The position numbers were made by a program, and so were the translations under genes. A DNA stretch of 6,815 bases from Clostridiales bacterium (GTDB taxonomy: Bacteria > Bacillota > Sulfobacillia > UBA995): the NCBI GenBank assembly GCA_003517845.1, contig DOZU01000235.1:1-6815 (forward strand), written 5' to 3'. Position 1 is the stretch's first letter. Each line of letters opens with the position of its first letter. Positions 1 through 6,518 of the stretch are shown piece after piece. The notes under the pieces are model-generated. The model was not told the DNA's origin. It ran no database searches and worked only from the letters and a program-made list of their open reading frames with translations.

Positions 1-66
1 GGGTGAGTGGCAGCAGGCCGGGTAAACATTGTGGCTTGAGGTCCAGCAGGCTTTCCCTGACGATCA

Positions 67-86
67 CCGGCCCGTTGCCGGGCCGG
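67..86 (-). other. 8-bp hairpin with GCAA (GNRA) tetraloop
   Basis: CCGGCCCG and CGGGCCGG (67-74 and 79-86) form a perfect 8-bp stem. The four loop bases read GCAA on the minus strand, a member of the stable GNRA tetraloop class, and TTGC on the plus strand, which has no special stability. The element therefore points to transcription from the minus strand and lies toward the 3' end of the proposed RNA. A plus-strand terminator role is unlikely because the T-rich tract after it is broken by C residues. Confidence 0.6.
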
Positions 87-294
87 CGGTTTCCCTTTAC
101 GATCGCCCCGCCGCCGTCGCCGAACGCGGTGCTGGATTGCCACTTAGCCCACACTATAATCCCCGGCCTGCCCGGGTGCAATGTCACCCGACAGCCTAGG
201 AGTTTTCCTCGACAGCCCCGGCCATCCCCTAGCCCCTATTGCCGGCTGAGTTTGTCGCTTCCGCCTCCACCCAGCCCACGCAGGGCAGGCTACG

Positions 295-319
295 CTGCAT
301 CCGGTGGTACCGGATGCAG
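295..319 (-). other. Perfect 11-bp inverted repeat hairpin
   Basis: CTGCATCCGGT (295-305) and its exact reverse complement (309-319) are separated by 3 nt. In RNA this gives a 10-bp stem with a 5-nt loop, or 11 bp with a 3-nt loop. No U-run follows on either strand, so it is not an intrinsic terminator. It is best read as one helix of the structured RNA. Confidence 0.6.
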
Positions 320-332
320 GTTCAACCCCGGA

Positions 333-363
333 CCCCGGCGGTGACATACCCACCGCCCCGGGG
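333..363 (-). other. Bulged long hairpin within the structured RNA
   Basis: CCCCG plus GCGGTG (333-343) pairs with CACCGC plus CGGGG (351-356 and 359-363) around a 7-nt loop, with a CC bulge at 357-358 in plus-strand terms. The result is an 11-bp interrupted helix. It lies 13 nt from the perfect hairpin at 295-319, so the two probably form neighbouring domains. The bulge makes simple terminator or transposon-end explanations less likely. Confidence 0.5.
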
Positions 364-563
364 CTCTCCGCGGAGGAAGGGTCCACGCCTACATGCCATT
401 GTAGATCGCCCCCCCTCCTTAACTCCCAGCACCGGCCCCCGACTGGGCGTCGGCAAGCGGCACCAGGAACTTCATTGATGTGCCCTTGACGGATTTTTAG
501 CCCCGCCTTCAGGGATGGTGAGACCGACTCAGGATACTGCGCCACCCACCTCCGGACATTTCT

Positions 564-597
564 CGTGCCGCGGGCCGGCTATGCCGGCCGCCGCACG
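564..597 (-). other. 5'-terminal hairpin of the structured RNA
   Basis: GGCCGGC and GCCGGCC (573-579 and 583-589) pair across a 3-nt loop. A second helix of 5 bp (564-568 with 593-597) closes the base, with a small asymmetric internal loop between the two. The predicted transcription start falls at the foot of this stem, so the RNA would begin with a protected 5' end. Confidence 0.55.
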
Positions 598-601
598 ATT
601 C

Positions 602-630
602 ATGATAGCATAAGGGTCCGCAGGCGGCAA
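602..630 (-). promoter_or_regulatory. Sigma-A-type promoter with extended -10, for the structured RNA
   Basis: Read on the minus strand, TTGCCG (625-630, 4 of 6 matches to the -35 consensus) is followed by a spacer of exactly 17 nt and then TATCAT (602-607, 5 of 6 matches to the -10 consensus). TGC directly precedes the -10 box, giving an extended -10 element. The predicted start near 594-596 falls at the base of the first RNA hairpin. A separate promoter makes sense because the antisense ATPase remnant separates this RNA from the upstream operon. Confidence 0.55.
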
Positions 631-1447
631 GGCGCCCGGTGGGCATGCGATTCACAACCGTAGACTGTGGAGCGAGCGACTGGCATGGGTACAGGAGAAT
701 ACGGAGTCGGTCGCACGCCTGCTGGATGAGCGCGATCGTGAATTCGGGCGGAGTGAGACATGGTTTCTCGTTCTCTTCGATGCGCGCGATCGCTCTGCGG
801 ACAACTGGGCAGACATCAATGAGCTTGTCCGTGGTCTATTGCAGGTTGCCCTCGACTTGCGGCCTTACAGGCGCCTGCGTGTCAGGTGCTTCCTGCGGGA
901 GGACCAGATCGATGAAGGCCGCGTCGCAAACTTCCCCGATGCTTCGAAGGTGCTGGCTTCCAAGGTCGATTTGGCGTGGCCAAGAACCGACCTCTATGGA
1001 CTTCTGTGGCAGCATGCTGCGAACATTGAGGACCCGAGTGCCCAAGCCTTCCGAGAGATGGCACGCTCCCATAGGGTCATTCTCTCCCCAGTCTCCGCCG
1101 GCGACATCGAAGTCTGGCGCATGTCTTCCGATGGGAGCCCCGGGGATCCACAGCGTGAGTTGTTCCATACCCTGACCGGCGACTGGATGGGAACAGACCG
1201 TCGCCGGGGGTTTCCCTACACGTGGATTCCCAGCCACCTGGCAGATGCGCACGGTCGAACAAGCCCTCGCACGTTCCTGGCAGCGCTCAAGAAAGCTGCC
1301 GAGGATACCCGGCAGCGGTACCCCGATCACCCGCGCGTCCTGAACCACGAGAGCATCAAGCGCGGGGTACAGGAGGCAAGCACAATCAGGGTGCGGGAAG
1401 TCAAAGAGGACCATCCGTGGGTCGACCTCCTGATGAAACCCTCTTGA
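614..1447 (+). pseudogene. C-terminal remnant of a P-loop ATPase-like gene
   Basis: A single uninterrupted frame runs from just after a TAA (611-613) to TGA (1445-1447), but it has no ATG, GTG or TTG until a TTG at 839. Protein-like sequence already begins near 665, so the true N-terminus, which would carry the Walker A loop, is missing. The remaining ~260 residues include a hydrophobic strand ending in Asp (WFLVLFDARDR, about 761-796) that resembles Walker B. Then come an FLR strand, the segment WPRTDLYGLLWQ, a PYTWIPSHLADAHG segment and a C-terminus rich in charged residues. I recognise this layout from large bacterial P-loop ATPases of uncertain function, but I cannot name the family. The gene lies antisense to the operon and converges on the PAP2 gene. 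It is probably a truncated insertion; an intact gene using a rare start is the less likely alternative. Confidence 0.6.
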
Positions 1448-1491
1448 GAGGAAGGCTCTGGGAAACTGGAGTCAGGTGACGCCGGCTCTTG

Positions 1492-1932
1492 TCAGGGGAT
1501 GGGCCGGCCCAGCAGCCAGGCAAGCCACGCCAGCAGCCCGCCGAGCCCGATGCCCGCGAGGACTTCGACCGGAGTGTGGCCGAGCAACTCGCGGAGGCGT
1601 TCCGGCCGGAACTCGTGGTCGATGTACAGGTCGCGGAGCATCTGATTGAGGACTTCCGCCTGGTCCCCGGCCGCCCTCCGGACGCCGGCCGCGTCGTAGA
1701 ACACGATCATCGAGAACACGAAGGCGACGGCGAACACCGGGCTGTCCGTACCCTCCGCCAGCCCCACGCCAACCGTCAGAGCGGCCACCAGGGCCGAGTG
1801 GGCGCTGGGCATGCCCCCGGTGGTGGTCAGCAGTCTGAGTTCCAGCGTGCGAGTCCGGAACCATGCCACCACCACCTTGCCGACCTGGGCAATCAGCCAG
1901 GCGGCGACGGCCGCAAACAGGAGGAGGTTCAT
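1492..1932 (-). CDS. Divergent PAP2 family membrane protein (DUF212/YuiD-like)
   Basis: The product has 146 aa, the usual size for this family, and would lie in the cytoplasmic membrane. Hydrophobic stretches at about residues 2-23, 45-58, 66-79 and 122-142 suggest four membrane segments. The hallmark GGMPSAHS (39-46) is the phosphatase-like histidine motif, and FYDAAGVRRAAGDQ (78-91) matches the second conserved block. Family members are related to type-2 phosphatidic acid phosphatases and vanadium haloperoxidases, but their substrate is not settled. The ATG overlaps the stop of the prenyl synthase gene by 4 nt (ATGA), implying translational coupling. Acting on a lipid or prenyl phosphate would fit the neighbour, but that is inference. 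It is the last gene of the intact operon block in this window; no clear hairpin terminator is visible in 1448-1491. Confidence 0.88.
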   Translation of the reverse strand: MNLLLFAAVAAWLIAQVGKVVVAWFRTRTLELRLLTTTGGMPSAHSALVAALTVGVGLAEGTDSPVFAVAFVFSMIVFYDAAGVRRAAGDQAEVLNQMLRDLYIDHEFRPERLRELLGHTPVEVLAGIGLGGLLAWLAWLLGRPIP

Positions 1933-2762
1933 CTAGGCAGTGCCCCCCCGAGGTCGAGACGGTCCAGGACATCCGCCAGGTAGCCTGCCCGGGAGCCAAG
2001 GCGGCCGACTGCTTGCTTCGCCGTCGTCAAGTACCCCATCAGGGACTTGCGGACCGCGGCCTCATCCGCTTCGAGCAGGGAATTGCCGCAGCCTGCAGCG
2101 AGATCTCCCTCACGATCCTGAAGATCGTCCAGGAGCTGGTAGGCCATACCGAATGCCTCGCCGAAGTCGTGCAAAGTATGAAGTTGCGTCGGGACGGCAT
2201 CGGCCATGATTCCGCCGCAGCGGGCCGCCGCCGCGAAAAGCGAGGCGGTCTTGAGCCGGTTGACTTCGCTCCGGCCCAGCCCCTGCTGGCCGGGAACGGT
2301 GTCATGGTGCTGGCCGCCCACCATCCCCCGGGAACCCGCCGCCCGAGCCAGTTCGGCCACACACCGGAGGGCCCGCTCTCCTGCGGGGGGGCGCGCCAAC
2401 ACCTCAAAGGCCAGGGTGAGCAAGGCATCCCCGGCCAATATGGCGGTGCAGTCATCAAAGGCGATATGCAGGCTAGGCTGCCCCCGTCTCCAGGCGGAGT
2501 CGTCCATCGCCGGAAGATCATCGTGGACCAGGGAGTAGCCGTGGATCAGCTCAATCGCCAGGGCGGCGGGCAGGCCGGCGCGAAGGTCTCCGGCCGCCGC
2601 GAAACTTGAGGCCAAGGCAATGCAGCCGCGGAGCCGTTTGCCACTAGCCAGCATGGAATAACGCATTCCCCTGTGCAACCGCACGGGCGGCTCGGTTGCC
2701 GGGGGGAGGATCCGGTCCAGTTCCTCTTCAAGGAAGGACGCCCACGCAGGGAGGTTGCTCAC
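1929..2762 (-). CDS. ispA: Polyprenyl (farnesyl/geranylgeranyl-type) diphosphate synthase
   Basis: The 277-aa cytosolic enzyme condenses isopentenyl diphosphate with allylic diphosphates to make C15-C20 prenyl diphosphates. Visible motifs are GKRLR (41-45), the first Asp-rich motif DDLPAMDD (81-88) followed by RRGQP (92-96), GGQHHD (149-154), KT (171-172) and the second Asp-rich motif DDLQD (212-216). After REGD (217-220) the usual block with GKPxGxD and a conserved Lys seems shortened: LAAGCG follows at once, with Cys where Lys is expected. That may alter diphosphate binding, although both Mg-binding motifs are intact. The GTG start at 2762 lies 3 nt after the xseB stop, with GAGGAG just upstream. 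The protein is somewhat shorter than the roughly 295 aa common for IspA. Chain length cannot be fixed by eye. Confidence 0.92.
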   Translation of the reverse strand: MSNLPAWASFLEEELDRILPPATEPPVRLHRGMRYSMLASGKRLRGCIALASSFAAAGDLRAGLPAALAIELIHGYSLVHDDLPAMDDSAWRRGQPSLHIAFDDCTAILAGDALLTLAFEVLARPPAGERALRCVAELARAAGSRGMVGGQHHDTVPGQQGLGRSEVNRLKTASLFAAAARCGGIMADAVPTQLHTLHDFGEAFGMAYQLLDDLQDREGDLAAGCGNSLLEADEAAVRKSLMGYLTTAKQAVGRLGSRAGYLADVLDRLDLGGALPR

Positions 2763-2765
2763 CCC

Positions 2766-2999
2766 TCACTCCTCATCGGCAGGCTCAAGGGGGCGGGGGG
2801 TCGCCCCGTCGGTCCCCTCGCTCAGGACTTCAATTCGCCGATCGACAACGTCCAGGATGGCCGCGCACTCGCGGGCGAGCAGGACGCCCTCCTCGTACAG
2901 CGCCAGGCCCCGTTCCAGCACCAGGTCGCCCTCTTCCAGTTCCCGTACGATCTGCTCGAGTCGAACCAGAGCAGGTTCAAAGCGCGCCAGATCCGGCAC
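2766..2999 (-). CDS. xseB: Exodeoxyribonuclease VII small subunit
   Basis: This small acidic protein partners XseA in exonuclease VII, which degrades single-stranded DNA into oligonucleotides. The core reads from FEPALVRLEQIVRELEEGDL through LERGLALYEEGV, the typical two-helix XseB hairpin. I chose GTG at 2999, giving 77 aa, the normal family length. It starts 5 nt after the xseA stop with a GGAGG 9 nt upstream. A longer reading from GTG at 3044 would add a low-complexity N-terminus (PGGSSARSGG) inside xseA and lacks a convincing ribosome site. The C-terminal tail, ending in PADEE, is acidic and not conserved. Tight placement between xseA and ispA implies co-expression. Confidence 0.92.
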   Translation of the reverse strand: MPDLARFEPALVRLEQIVRELEEGDLVLERGLALYEEGVLLARECAAILDVVDRRIEVLSEGTDGATPRPLEPADEE

Positions 3000-3016
3000 T
3001 TCCCTCAGCCTCCCTC
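3000..3016 (-). promoter_or_regulatory. Ribosome binding site deciding the xseB start
   Basis: On the minus strand the end of xseA reads GGGAGGGAGG, which overlaps its last codons. It sits 9 nt before the GTG at 2999. This supports the shorter 77-aa XseB over the start at 3044 and suggests that translation termination on xseA feeds initiation on xseB. Confidence 0.6.
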
Positions 3017-4234
3017 CCGAGCGCGCACTCGATCCACCCGGCACTCGGCCGTGCCATCCACGAACTCCAGCGCAACCCGGTCGCTGGCCGTCAGGGAGCG
3101 GGCCGACCGGACCAGTCGGCCTGAGGCCAGGTCACGGCAGATCGCATAGCCCCTCGCCAGCGTCGCCAGCGGCGAGAGCCCATGCATTCGCCATAGCAGC
3201 GACTGAAGGCGATCGCCGGCCCGTTCGCGTTTGTGAGTTGCCGCCGACGCGAGTTGCCGGGAAAGCTGGTCAATTCGCTGCCGCATGCCCGACAGCCGGT
3301 CGGGCGCGCGCAGCATGCCGGCGCTCCCCGTCGCCCGGTGCAAGCGTTCCCGCCGCCCCGCTACCGTCTCGGCGAGGGCGGCCAGCCCCCTGCGGGTCAA
3401 CGAGGACAGGTGCTGCTTGAACTCTCCCCGGGAAGGGACGCTGATTTCCGCGCCCGCCGACGGGGTGGGCGCCCGCACATCCGCCACCAGGTCGGCTATG
3501 GTGAAGTCGGTCTCATGCCCCACCGCCGATACCACGGGGATCGGCGAGGCGTGGATGGCCCGCGCCACCAGCTCCGAGTTGAAGGCGGAGAGTTCCTCGA
3601 GCGAGCCGCCGCCGCGGGCCACGATGACTACATCCACCTCCGCGACCTGGGATACGAGAGCAATGCCCCGGGCCACCTCAGCAGCGGCGCTCTCGCCCTG
3701 GACCGCCGCGGGAGCCAGTATCAGGCGCACGCCCGGATATCTTCGGCGGCTCACGGTGAGGATGTCGCGGAGGGCGGCTCCGGATGGCGAGGTCACCAGG
3801 CCTACCGCCCGGGGGAAACGCGGTAACCGGCGCTTGCGTCCTGCCGCGAACAGCCCCTCTTTGTCCAGGCGGGCCTTCAACTGCTCGAAGGCCAGGAATG
3901 CCGACCCCACCCCATCCGGCATCACCTGCTCGACGTATAGCTGGTAGGCGCCGTCGCGGTCGTATACGCCTATCCTGCCTTGAACGATAGCCGCCAGCCC
4001 ATTGGCTAACTGAAAGGCCAACTCGACGGCGCGACCGCGAAACATCACGCAGCGCAAGCTAGCCTGACTGTCCTTCAGGGTGAAGTACGCGTGCCCCGAG
4101 ACGTGCGGCCGATAGTTGGATATCTCACCCCTGACCCACACCTGGGCCAGAGAGGGATCGCCCTCCAGCCGAAGGCGGATCCTGCGGGTGACCTCCGCAA
4201 CCGACAGTACGTTCGTTCGCGGCGGAACGGACAT
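3005..4234 (-). CDS. xseA: Exodeoxyribonuclease VII large subunit
   Basis: The 409-aa catalytic subunit of exonuclease VII cuts single-stranded DNA processively from both ends. The N-terminal OB-fold (about 8-105) includes VRGEISNYRPHVSGHAYFTL (34-53). The catalytic domain contains GLVTSPSGAALRD (145-157), VARGGGSLEEL (205-215), and VVSAVGHETDFTIADLVAD (234-252) followed by RAPTPSAGAE (254-263). An Arg-rich helical, coiled-coil-like region (about 265-350) and the SPLATLARGYAI motif (354-365) complete the family layout. Length is normal and no key motif is missing. The ATG lies 9 nt after the folD stop; a GGAGG is only 3 nt before it, unusually close, but no better in-frame start is visible. 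Placement directly after folD and before xseB matches many Firmicutes. Confidence 0.96.
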   Translation of the reverse strand: MSVPPRTNVLSVAEVTRRIRLRLEGDPSLAQVWVRGEISNYRPHVSGHAYFTLKDSQASLRCVMFRGRAVELAFQLANGLAAIVQGRIGVYDRDGAYQLYVEQVMPDGVGSAFLAFEQLKARLDKEGLFAAGRKRRLPRFPRAVGLVTSPSGAALRDILTVSRRRYPGVRLILAPAAVQGESAAAEVARGIALVSQVAEVDVVIVARGGGSLEELSAFNSELVARAIHASPIPVVSAVGHETDFTIADLVADVRAPTPSAGAEISVPSRGEFKQHLSSLTRRGLAALAETVAGRRERLHRATGSAGMLRAPDRLSGMRQRIDQLSRQLASAATHKRERAGDRLQSLLWRMHGLSPLATLARGYAICRDLASGRLVRSARSLTASDRVALEFVDGTAECRVDRVRAREGG

Positions 4235-4243
4235 CGACCTCCA

Positions 4244-5092
4244 TCACCCCAGGGTCCGCTCGGCCGCCTCGATCGAGTTCTTGATCAGCATGGTGATGGT
4301 CATGGGCCCGACCCCGCCCGGCACCGGCGTGATGAAACCGGCCACCGGGGAAGCGGAGGCGAAGTCGACGTCGCCTACCAGGCGATCTCCCAGGCGGTTC
4401 ACGCCCACGTCGATGACCACCGCCCCCGGCTTGATCCAATCGCCCTTGATCAGTTCCGCCTTGCCCACCGCCGCGACGAGCACATCGGCGGTCCGGGTGA
4501 CCGCCGGCAGGTCTCGGGTCCGGGAGTGACACATGGTCACCGTGGCGTGACGGGACAGGAGCAACATGGCCACGGGCTTGCCCACGATATTGCTGCGGCC
4601 GACGACCACGGCATGGGCGCCCTTCAGCTGAAAACCGGAGCGTTCTATCAACTCCATGACCCCGGCGGGGGTGCACGGGACGAAGCAGCGCGATCCGATG
4701 TGCAGGTTGCCGACATTGACGGGATGGAACCCATCCACATCCTTCTCCGGGCGGATGGCGAGGATGACTGCCTGCTCATCGATTTGGTCGGGCAACGGAA
4801 GCTGGACGAGTATACCGTGGATGGCCGGATCGCGGTTGAACGCCTCGACCTGGGCGACCACTTCCTGCTGGCTGGCGGTGGCAGGCATCCGCCGGACCAC
4901 CGAGTGCAAGGTCAGCTCCTGGCAGGCTTTCTCCTTGCTCTTCACGTAGGAGTGCGAGGCGGGATCGTCGCCGACCAGGATCACGCCGAGGCCGGGTACG
5001 ACTCCCCGGGCGCGCAAAGCTTCGACCCTGCCCGAAAGCGCCTGGCGAATCTCAGCCGCGACTTGCTTCCCACTGATCACTCGGGCCGGCAT
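4244..5092 (-). CDS. folD: Bifunctional methylenetetrahydrofolate dehydrogenase/methenyltetrahydrofolate cyclohydrolase
   Basis: FolD interconverts 5,10-methylene-, 5,10-methenyl- and 10-formyl-tetrahydrofolate, usually with NADP(H), in the cytosol. The 282-aa length is typical. The catalytic segment [10 protein letters not shown] (48-57) supplies Tyr49 and the Lys53 expected for cyclohydrolase activity. ILVQLPLP (94-101) and EKDVDGFHP (116-124) carry the conserved Gln and Asp. The nucleotide-binding fold shows [12 protein letters not shown] (162-173), and the C-terminal loop is [10 protein letters not shown] (256-265). I chose ATG at 5092 because GGAGG lies 9 nt upstream and the protein then begins PARVISGK like other FolDs; the longer frame from 5161 runs back into the preceding gene. 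It starts 16 nt after the flavoprotein gene. Being next to an NfnAB-like pair suggests its NADPH pool is tied to bifurcating transhydrogenation, which is inference. Confidence 0.96.
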   Translation of the reverse strand: MPARVISGKQVAAEIRQALSGRVEALRARGVVPGLGVILVGDDPASHSYVKSKEKACQELTLHSVVRRMPATASQQEVVAQVEAFNRDPAIHGILVQLPLPDQIDEQAVILAIRPEKDVDGFHPVNVGNLHIGSRCFVPCTPAGVMELIERSGFQLKGAHAVVVGRSNIVGKPVAMLLLSRHATVTMCHSRTRDLPAVTRTADVLVAAVGKAELIKGDWIKPGAVVIDVGVNRLGDRLVGDVDFASASPVAGFITPVPGGVGPMTITMLIKNSIEAAERTLG

Positions 5093-5108
5093 CACTACAT
5101 CCCTCCGT

Positions 5109-6518
5109 CTAGAGGTTCTCAAGTTGGCGGTGAATCGCTGCCGCCGCGCGTTTGCCCGCACCCATGGCCAGGATGACCGTGGCGGCGCCGGTCACGGCGT
5201 CGCCGCCGGCATACACGCCCGGACGGCTGGTCAGTCCCGTCGCCTCCTCGGCCACAATACAGCCCCACCGGTTGGTGGAGAGGCCCGGGGTTGTCTGGTG
5301 GATGATGGGGTTCGGGCTCGTCCCCAGGGCCATCACCACCGTGTCCACTTCCCAGCTGAACTCAGACCCGGGCACGGGAATGGGCCGGCGGCGACCCGAA
5401 GCATCCGGTTCACCGAGTTCCATGCGCACGCATTCCAGCGACTTCACCCATCCCCCCTGGCCGCCCAGGATGCGCACGGGGTTGGTCAGCGTACGGAAGA
5501 TGACCCCTTCGTCGGCCGCGTGATGGATCTCTTCCTTACGCGCGGGCATCTCTGTCTCAGAACGGCGGTACACGATGATGCCTTCCTCGGCCCCCAGGCG
5601 GATGGCACAGCGGACGGCGTCCATAGCCACGTTGCCGCCACCCACGACCGCTACCCGCCGTCCCACCTTGATCGGGGTGTCGTGCTGGGGGAAGAGGTAA
5701 GCTTTCATCAAGTTGGTACGGGTGAGGAACTCGTTGGCCGAATACACCCCATTCAGCGTCTCGCCCGGGATGTTCATGAAAGAGGGCAGCCCTGCCCCAG
5801 TGCCCAGGAACGCCGCCTGGTACCCGTCACCCATGAGTTCGTCCACGGTGATGGTTCGCCCGACCACGACATCGAGTTCGAGCCGGACTCCCATCGCCTT
5901 GAGCAGGTCCACTTCCGCGCGCACCGTCGCTTTGGGCAGACGGAACTCGGGTATGCCGTACATGAGCACGCCGCCCGGCGCATGCAGGGCCTCGAAGATG
6001 GTCACCTGGTAGCCAAGCTTTATCAAGTCGCCTGCGGCCGTCAGGCCGGCGGGACCCGACCCGACGATGGCCACCCGGCCCGGCCGCGGGCGGGGCTGGG
6101 GGAGTTCAGTGGCACCCCGCTCCAGAGCATAGTCGGCGACGAAGCGCTCAAGCCGTCCGATGGCCACCGGTTCGGCCTTGCGTCCCAGGATGCACTTGAT
6201 CTCGCACTGCTCCTCCTGGGGACATACCCGGCCGCAGACCGCCGGCAGGCTGTTGGTTTCCCTGACCACCCGATAGGCTTCGAGGAACTTCCCCTCCGCC
6301 ACCAGGCGGATCATCAGCGGGATGTCCACCTCTACCGGGCAACCGGCCACGCATTCCCGGTTCTTGCAGGCGAGACATCGCTCAGCCTCTTCGATGGCCA
6401 TCTGGGGCGTATAGCCGAACGGGACCTCTCGGAAGTTGCGGACGCGTTCGCGGGGGTCCTGCTCGGGCATGGATACCCGGGGACGCTTGACTGATTTTCT
6501 AACCGGCTTGGATTCCAT
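5109..6518 (-). CDS. nfnB: NfnB/GltA-type NADPH-dependent flavoprotein (ferredoxin:NADP oxidoreductase large subunit)
   Basis: The 469-aa protein matches the glutamate-synthase small-subunit-like family that includes NfnB. Two Cys sets near the N-terminus, C48/C51/C56/C60 and C95/C99/C105/C109, can hold two [4Fe-4S] clusters. [10 protein letters not shown] (149-158) is the FAD site, with [15 protein letters not shown] following. [14 protein letters not shown] (289-302) is the NADP(H) Rossmann site, followed by [31 protein letters not shown] (434-453) completes FAD binding. In NfnAB this subunit works with NfnA to exchange electrons between NADPH, NADH and ferredoxin by flavin bifurcation. The ATG at 6518 overlaps the stop of the preceding NfnA-like gene by one base, with GGAGG about 12 nt upstream; the GTG at 6545 is less likely. 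Alternative names in this family are SudA or a stand-alone GltA; the partner gene favours NfnB. Confidence 0.88.
   Translation of the reverse strand: MESKPVRKSVKRPRVSMPEQDPRERVRNFREVPFGYTPQMAIEEAERCLACKNRECVAGCPVEVDIPLMIRLVAEGKFLEAYRVVRETNSLPAVCGRVCPQEEQCEIKCILGRKAEPVAIGRLERFVADYALERGATELPQPRPRPGRVAIVGSGPAGLTAAGDLIKLGYQVTIFEALHAPGGVLMYGIPEFRLPKATVRAEVDLLKAMGVRLELDVVVGRTITVDELMGDGYQAAFLGTGAGLPSFMNIPGETLNGVYSANEFLTRTNLMKAYLFPQHDTPIKVGRRVAVVGGGNVAMDAVRCAIRLGAEEGIIVYRRSETEMPARKEEIHHAADEGVIFRTLTNPVRILGGQGGWVKSLECVRMELGEPDASGRRRPIPVPGSEFSWEVDTVVMALGTSPNPIIHQTTPGLSTNRWGCIVAEEATGLTSRPGVYAGGDAVTGAATVILAMGAGKRAAAAIHRQLENL

Larger units (their letters stand above)
1..596 (-). ncRNA. ole: Candidate OLE-type structured non-coding RNA (3' end may lie beyond window)
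   Basis: No convincing protein gene fits this stretch, but it is full of perfect inverted repeats. Read on the minus strand from 5' to 3', the hairpins are: 564-597 (7-bp GC core with an outer 5-bp stem), 439-453 (5 bp), 389-404 (5 bp), 333-363 (6 bp plus 5 bp around a 2-nt bulge), 295-319 (10-11 bp), 173-190 (6 bp) and 67-86 (8 bp closed by a GCAA tetraloop). A GNRA loop forms only on the minus strand, which sets the polarity. A good promoter at 602-630 would start the transcript near 594-596. Known biology: OLE RNA is about 610 nt, occurs in extremophilic Firmicutes, sits in the folD/xseAB/ispA/dxs operon and precedes oapA, whose membrane protein binds it. The neighbours, strand and length here all fit. 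The family assignment is inference from context and structure, not from a sequence-model match. Alternatives are another large structured RNA or a decayed region. Confidence 0.62.

Noticed and set aside
67..100. Hairpin followed by a T-rich stretch as a plus-strand terminator
   Set aside because: The tract is interrupted by C residues and no plus-strand gene is seen upstream. The GNRA loop favours a minus-strand structural role.
137..160. Plus-strand TTGCCA and an exact TATAAT resembling a promoter
   Set aside because: The spacer is only 12 nt, no good -35 lies at 17 nt, and no plus-strand gene follows. The bases fall inside the proposed minus-strand RNA.
307..332. GGTTCAA resembling a tRNA T-loop
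   Set aside because: The flanking bases do not form a 5-bp T-stem, and no D-arm, anticodon arm or acceptor stem is present.
3..344. Plus-strand 113-aa open frame
   Set aside because: The composition is Pro/Ser/Arg low-complexity caused by C-rich DNA, with no recognisable motif and no ribosome site. It covers the hairpin-rich region.
419..475. Minus-strand 18-aa mini-ORF (MKFLVPLADA...) followed by an AAGGAGG motif at 414-420
   Set aside because: It lacks its own ribosome site. The AAGGAGG leads only to a 25-codon frame overlapping the 389-404 hairpin. Both are likely incidental to the RNA, though a leader-peptide role cannot be excluded.
144..545. Minus-strand 133-aa open frame
   Set aside because: It is composed of Gly/Pro/Arg/Trp-rich sequence spread over several RNA hairpins, with no domain, membrane segment or good ribosome site. 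It is better explained as chance translation of a structured RNA.
1448..1491. Possible bidirectional terminator between the converging ATPase remnant and PAP2 gene
   Set aside because: Only a short direct repeat (GGCTCT) is present. No inverted repeat with a U-run was found in these 44 bases.
4091..6494. Very long plus-strand frames (361 and 456 aa) opposite folD and nfnB
   Set aside because: They are antisense shadows common in GC-rich DNA. They lack family motifs, while the minus-strand frames carry complete catalytic and cofactor motifs.
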